Positions 61,288 to 64,000 of a stretch of DNA of 64,000 nucleotides are shown piece after piece. The stretch comes from Pseudomonadales bacterium (lineage in GTDB: Bacteria; Pseudomonadota; Gammaproteobacteria; Pseudomonadales; Halieaceae): the NCBI GenBank assembly GCA_024234815.1, contig JACKNO010000005.1, positions 329,637-393,636 on the forward strand. Reading direction: 5' to 3'. Numbering within the stretch: position 1 is the first letter of the stretch; every line of letters begins with the position of its first letter. A program made the translations under genes and the position numbers. The notes beneath the pieces were generated by a model. That model was not told the DNA's origin, searched no databases, and was given only the letters and a program-made list of their open reading frames with translations.

Positions 61288-61317
61288 TTGCCAGGCCGGT
61301 CGCAAGCCGGGTAATGA
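61288..61317 (+). promoter_or_regulatory. possible promoter upstream of rplY
   Basis: TTGCCA (61288-61293) and TAATGA (61312-61317) are 18 bp apart, shortly before the AAAGGAG ribosome binding site of rplY. Confidence 0.4.
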
Positions 61318-61338
61318 TTTATCAAAGGAGTCACGACC

Positions 61339-62001
61339 ATGTCTGACCAATTTGAACTACACGCAGAAGTACGAGAGGACCTGGGGAAAGGTGCGAGCCG
61401 CCGCCTGCGTCGTCACGTAGACCACGTCCCCGCCATTATCTATGGTGGCGACAAGGACCCCCAGCCCCTGAGCCTGATTCGCAAGGATCTGGAAAAAGCG
61501 CTGGAAAATGAAGCTTTCTACTCCCATGTACTGACCATCAACGTCGGCAAGGACAAGCAGAAAGCCATTCTCAAGGACCTCCAGCGTCACCCCGCCCGCG
61601 AAAGCGTCATGCACGCGGATTTCCTGCGCGTTGACGAGAACCGCCCGGTCAAGGTTCACGTGCCTATTCACTTCATCAACGAAGCGAAGTCGCACGGCGT
61701 CAAAACCGGTGGCGGTATCATTCAGCACCAGGAAACGGACATCGAAGTTCAGTGTCTGCCGAGCGCCATCCCCGAGTACATCGAAGTGGATATGCTCAAG
61801 GTTGAAATCGGGCAGATCGTCCACCTATCTGACATCGTCCTGCCGGAAGGCGTCGACTCGGTTGCCCTCGCCCTTGGCGAGGACCACGACCTGGCGGTAG
61901 CTTCGATCATCGCGCCCAGAGGCGCGAGCGACGCCGACGAAGAGGAAGGGGCTGCAGCGGCAGCGCCTGACGCAGAAGAAGAAGGCGACAGCGAGGACTA
62001 A
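61339..62001 (+). CDS. rplY: 50S ribosomal protein bL25, long CTC form
   Basis: bL25 binds 5S rRNA. The 220-residue protein is the long (CTC/TL5) form: an N-terminal 5S-binding domain (VREDLGKGASRRLRRHVDHVPAIIYGG) plus a C-terminal beta domain (INEAKSHGVKTGGGIIQH, IEVDMLKVEIGQIVHLSDI), ending in an acidic, alanine-rich tail. It has a strong AAAGGAG. prs-rplY-pth-ychF is the standard order. Confidence 0.97.
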   Translation: MSDQFELHAEVREDLGKGASRRLRRHVDHVPAIIYGGDKDPQPLSLIRKDLEKALENEAFYSHVLTINVGKDKQKAILKDLQRHPARESVMHADFLRVDENRPVKVHVPIHFINEAKSHGVKTGGGIIQHQETDIEVQCLPSAIPEYIEVDMLKVEIGQIVHLSDIVLPEGVDSVALALGEDHDLAVASIIAPRGASDADEEEGAAAAAPDAEEEGDSED

Positions 62002-62027
62002 ACCCCTCGCTGCAGGCGGCACCCGCG

Positions 62028-62615
62028 TTGACTGCAATCAAACTGATCGTTGGCCTCGGCAACCCCGGAAGCGAATACCGGGGTACGAGGCACAATGCGG
62101 GCGCCGATTTCGTGGATTCACTGGCGCAGGCCAACGGCGCCACCCTGCGCGCCGAATCCCGTTTTTTCGGACTGGCCGGCCAGCTCACGCTGTCTGGCCA
62201 CGACCTGCGCCTGCTTATCCCGACGACCTTCATGAATCGCAGCGGCCAGGCCGTAGCGGCGCTGGCGACGTTCTACAAAATTACACCGCAGCAGATACTC
62301 GTTGCCCACGACGAACTCGATATTCCCCCGGGAACCGCACGCTTCAAACGCGGCGGCGGCCACGGAGGCCATAATGGCCTGCGCGATATCATCCCGGCCC
62401 TGGGCAACGACAATGATTTCTACCGGCTGCGTATCGGTATTGGCCACCCGGGTCACGCCTCCAGGGTAACCAGCCATGTGCTCGGCAAGCCCTCCGCAGA
62501 GGACCGTGAGCGGATAGCGGCCAGCATCGACGAGGCCATCCGTTCGCTGCCACTGCTGCTGGAAGGGGATGAAACGAAGGCGATGACCAGGCTACACAGC
62601 TTCAGCGCGGCCTGA
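62028..62615 (+). CDS. pth: peptidyl-tRNA hydrolase Pth
   Basis: Pth frees tRNA from abortive peptidyl-tRNAs. The 195-residue protein has LIVGLGNPGSEYRGTRHNAGADFV with the catalytic histidine, IPTTFMNRSGQAV and the DELDIPPGTARFKRGGGHGGHNGL block over residues 93-116. The start is TTG at 62028 with a weak ribosome binding site, 26 bp after rplY. Confidence 0.97.
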   Translation: MTAIKLIVGLGNPGSEYRGTRHNAGADFVDSLAQANGATLRAESRFFGLAGQLTLSGHDLRLLIPTTFMNRSGQAVAALATFYKITPQQILVAHDELDIPPGTARFKRGGGHGGHNGLRDIIPALGNDNDFYRLRIGIGHPGHASRVTSHVLGKPSAEDRERIAASIDEAIRSLPLLLEGDETKAMTRLHSFSAA

Positions 62616-62640
62616 GCCGCCACCAACACAGGATAATCAC

Positions 62641-63735
62641 ATGGGTTTCAAATGCGGTATCGTCGGCCTGCCGAACGTGGGCAAGTCCACTCTTTTCAAC
62701 GCCCTGACCAGGGCCGGGATCGACGCTGAGAACTTTCCCTTCTGCACCATCGAGCCGAATGCCGGGGTGGTGCCAGTACCCGACCCGCGCCAGACCCGCA
62801 TCGCCGAGATTGTGAAACCCCAGCGGGAAGTCGCCACCACCATGGAGTTTGTCGATATCGCCGGCCTGGTGGCGGGCGCCTCCAAGGGAGAGGGCCTGGG
62901 CAACCAGTTCCTGGCGAATATCCGCGAGACCGACGCCATCGCCCACGTCGTGCGCTGTTTCGAAGATGACAACGTTATCCACGTCTCCAACCGTATCGAT
63001 CCCAAATCCGATATCGAAGTGATCAATACCGAACTGGCACTGGCGGACCTCGAAAGCTGCGAGAAGCAACTGCAGAAAGTTATCCGCACCGCGAAAGGCG
63101 GCGACAAGGAATCCATCGCCATGAAAGCGCTGCTGGAGAACAAGCTACTGCCCCACCTGAACGAAGCCCTGCCGGTGCGCGCCCTGTCACTGGACGACAA
63201 TGAAAAAGCGCTGGTGCGGCAACTCTTCCTGCTTACCGCGCGCCCCACCATGTATATCGCCAATGTCGACGAGGAGGGCTTCGAGAACAACCCTCACCTG
63301 GACACCGTGCGCGCCATTGCCGAGGAGGAAGGCGCCTCGGTGGTGGCCATCTGCAACAAGCTGGAGTCGGAAATCGTAGAACTGGAAGACGAGGAGCGCG
63401 CCGAATTCCTCAAGGACATGGGCATGGACGAACCCGGCCTGGACAAGGTCATACGTGCCGGCTACGAACTGTTGAACCTGCAGACCTATTTCACCGCCGG
63501 CGTCAAGGAAGTGCGCGCCTGGACCGTACGCGTCGGCGCCACCGCACCGGAGGCCGCCGCTGTTATCCACACGGATTTTCAGAAGGGGTTTATTCGCGCC
63601 GAAGTGATCAGCTACGACGATTTTGTCGCCTACAAGGGCGAACAGGGCGCCAAGGACGCGGGGCGCTGGCGCCTGGAAGGCAAGGACTACGTGGTACAGG
63701 ACGGCGATGTAATCCACTTCCGCTTTAACGTCTGA
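62641..63735 (+). CDS. ychF: redox-regulated ATPase YchF
   Basis: YchF (OLA1) is a translation-associated P-loop protein that uses ATP rather than GTP. The 364-residue protein has the G1 loop GLPNVGKSTLFNALT, VDIAGLVAGASKGEGLGN, and NKLE in place of NKxD, the change that explains ATP preference; a TGS domain is at the C-terminus. It is the last gene of the prs-rplY-pth-ychF group. Confidence 0.98.
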   Translation: MGFKCGIVGLPNVGKSTLFNALTRAGIDAENFPFCTIEPNAGVVPVPDPRQTRIAEIVKPQREVATTMEFVDIAGLVAGASKGEGLGNQFLANIRETDAIAHVVRCFEDDNVIHVSNRIDPKSDIEVINTELALADLESCEKQLQKVIRTAKGGDKESIAMKALLENKLLPHLNEALPVRALSLDDNEKALVRQLFLLTARPTMYIANVDEEGFENNPHLDTVRAIAEEEGASVVAICNKLESEIVELEDEERAEFLKDMGMDEPGLDKVIRAGYELLNLQTYFTAGVKEVRAWTVRVGATAPEAAAVIHTDFQKGFIRAEVISYDDFVAYKGEQGAKDAGRWRLEGKDYVVQDGDVIHFRFNV

Positions 63736-63750
63736 ACCGCCCCGCTACGC

Positions 63751-63779
63751 TTGACTTGATGGCGTGTTTTCAGGAAAAT
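63751..63779 (+). promoter_or_regulatory. promoter of tRNA-Met
   Basis: TTGACT (63751-63756) and GAAAAT (63774-63779) are 17 bp apart and followed by a GCGCGCC discriminator, typical of stringently controlled stable RNA promoters. The tRNA begins 39 bp downstream. Confidence 0.6.
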
Positions 63780-63818
63780 GCGCGCCTCTTTGGGACTGCG
63801 CGTCCCGCCGCAGATTGT

Positions 63819-63895
63819 GGCTACGTAGCTCAGCTGGTTAGAGCACAGCATTCATAATGCTGGGGTCGGTGGTTCAAGTCCACCCGTAGCTACCA
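63819..63895 (+). tRNA. elongator tRNA-Met (anticodon CAT)
   Basis: A 77-nt cloverleaf with anticodon stem CAGCA/TGCTG, loop TTCATAA and anticodon CAT at 63853-63855. The acceptor is GGCTACG/CGTAGCT, so pair 1-72 is G-U where Escherichia tRNA-Met has G-C. The D arm (AGCTCAGCTGGTTAGAGC) and T arm (GGTGGTTCAAGTCCACC) are normal and CCA is encoded. The sequence fits elongator rather than initiator tRNA. Confidence 0.96.
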
Positions 63896-64000
63896 TTTTC
63901 AATCTAAAAATCAATAGCTTAAAGAGCACTCAAACCGTTCTATGGTTCTCCCTCCTCCCGATTGCGGGAGATTTGCGGGAGTTTTCACTCTTGATCAAGG
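63896..64000. other. right window edge downstream of tRNA-Met with short repeats
   Basis: This 105-bp AT-rich stretch has no gene. It contains a direct repeat TTGCGGGAG at 63962-63970 and 63973-63981 and an inverted repeat CTCCCG-ATTG-CGGGAG at 63955-63970. Integrase arm sites next to a tRNA 3' end can look like this, but the sequence ends before any integrase gene could be seen; a weak terminator (CGGGAG stem, later TTTT) is an alternative. Confidence 0.4.

Noticed and set aside
1..64000. CRISPR arrays, insertion sequences, toxin-antitoxin or defence genes
   Set aside because: I looked for regularly spaced repeats, transposase or nuclease-effector frames and terminal inverted repeats and saw none; the window is housekeeping throughout.

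Overview
The window is a gene-dense, roughly 60% G+C chromosomal segment of a gammaproteobacterium. It carries about 58 protein genes, two tRNAs and the RNase P RNA, nearly all conserved housekeeping functions. Gene order and protein sequences (MurD P-loop GSNAKST, petABC-sspAB, PA4642-like protein, AlgW/DegS next to hisD, RhlB type, HvfX-like DoxX) point to the Pseudomonas/Cellvibrionales part of the class. My best guess is a marine Cellvibrionales relative (Halieaceae/Spongiibacteraceae-like), but this is inference, not proof. I see no insertion sequence, prophage, CRISPR array or defence island. The only hint of mobile DNA is at the extreme right end, downstream of tRNA-Met.

Layout, left to right. 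(1) 1-8490, minus strand: the division and cell wall (dcw) cluster mraZ-rsmH-ftsL-ftsI-murE-murF-mraY-murD (murD runs off the left edge). It is read from one promoter that is followed by 10-bp-spaced MraZ boxes. (2) 8813-9216: rnpB, then rsmI, with the divergent lpoA-yraN-diaA group. (3) 13173-18163, minus: sspB, sspA, the cytochrome bc1 genes (petA, then cytochrome b and c1 fused in one reading frame), rpsI and rplM. (4) 18314-23483: zapE, zapG, degS, then hisD-hisG-ibaG. (5) 23610-33643: mlaC (minus), then a long plus-strand envelope and nitrogen-PTS series yrbG-kdsD-lptA-lptB-rpoN-hpf-ptsN-rapZ-ptsO-mgtE-darP. (6) 33625-42077, minus: mreB-mreC-mreD-maf-rng-yhdP. (7) 42336-45856, plus: gatCAB and a small conserved gene. 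(8) 45858-52605: a mixed group (phospholipase D-type lipoprotein, smrA, a cysteine-rich CWC protein, cysZ, rhlB, a DoxX protein, a MATE pump). (9) 52629-56653, minus: hemA-prfA-prmC-moeB. (10) 56910-63895, plus: TPR lipoprotein, lolB, ispE, tRNA-Gln, prs, rplY, pth, ychF, tRNA-Met.

Functionally the segment is dominated by envelope biogenesis. It covers peptidoglycan precursors and septal synthesis (mur/fts/mra, lpoA), the elongasome (mreBCD), LPS precursor supply and transport (kdsD, lptA, lptB), phospholipid trafficking (mlaC, yhdP) and lipoprotein insertion (lolB), alongside envelope stress sensing (degS) and translation factors. The most interesting signal is the pruning of otherwise very conserved neighbourhoods: kdsC and lptC are absent between kdsD and lptA; murA and mlaB/mlaFED are absent around mlaC-ibaG-hisG; hisC, tldD and pmbA are absent from their usual places. 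Other notable points are the cytochrome b-c1 fusion, an apparent non-canonical mreC start, an SSQ instead of SSN motif in FtsI, and a REP-like palindrome inside the P12 arm of RNase P RNA. I did not find evidence of a wholly undescribed system.
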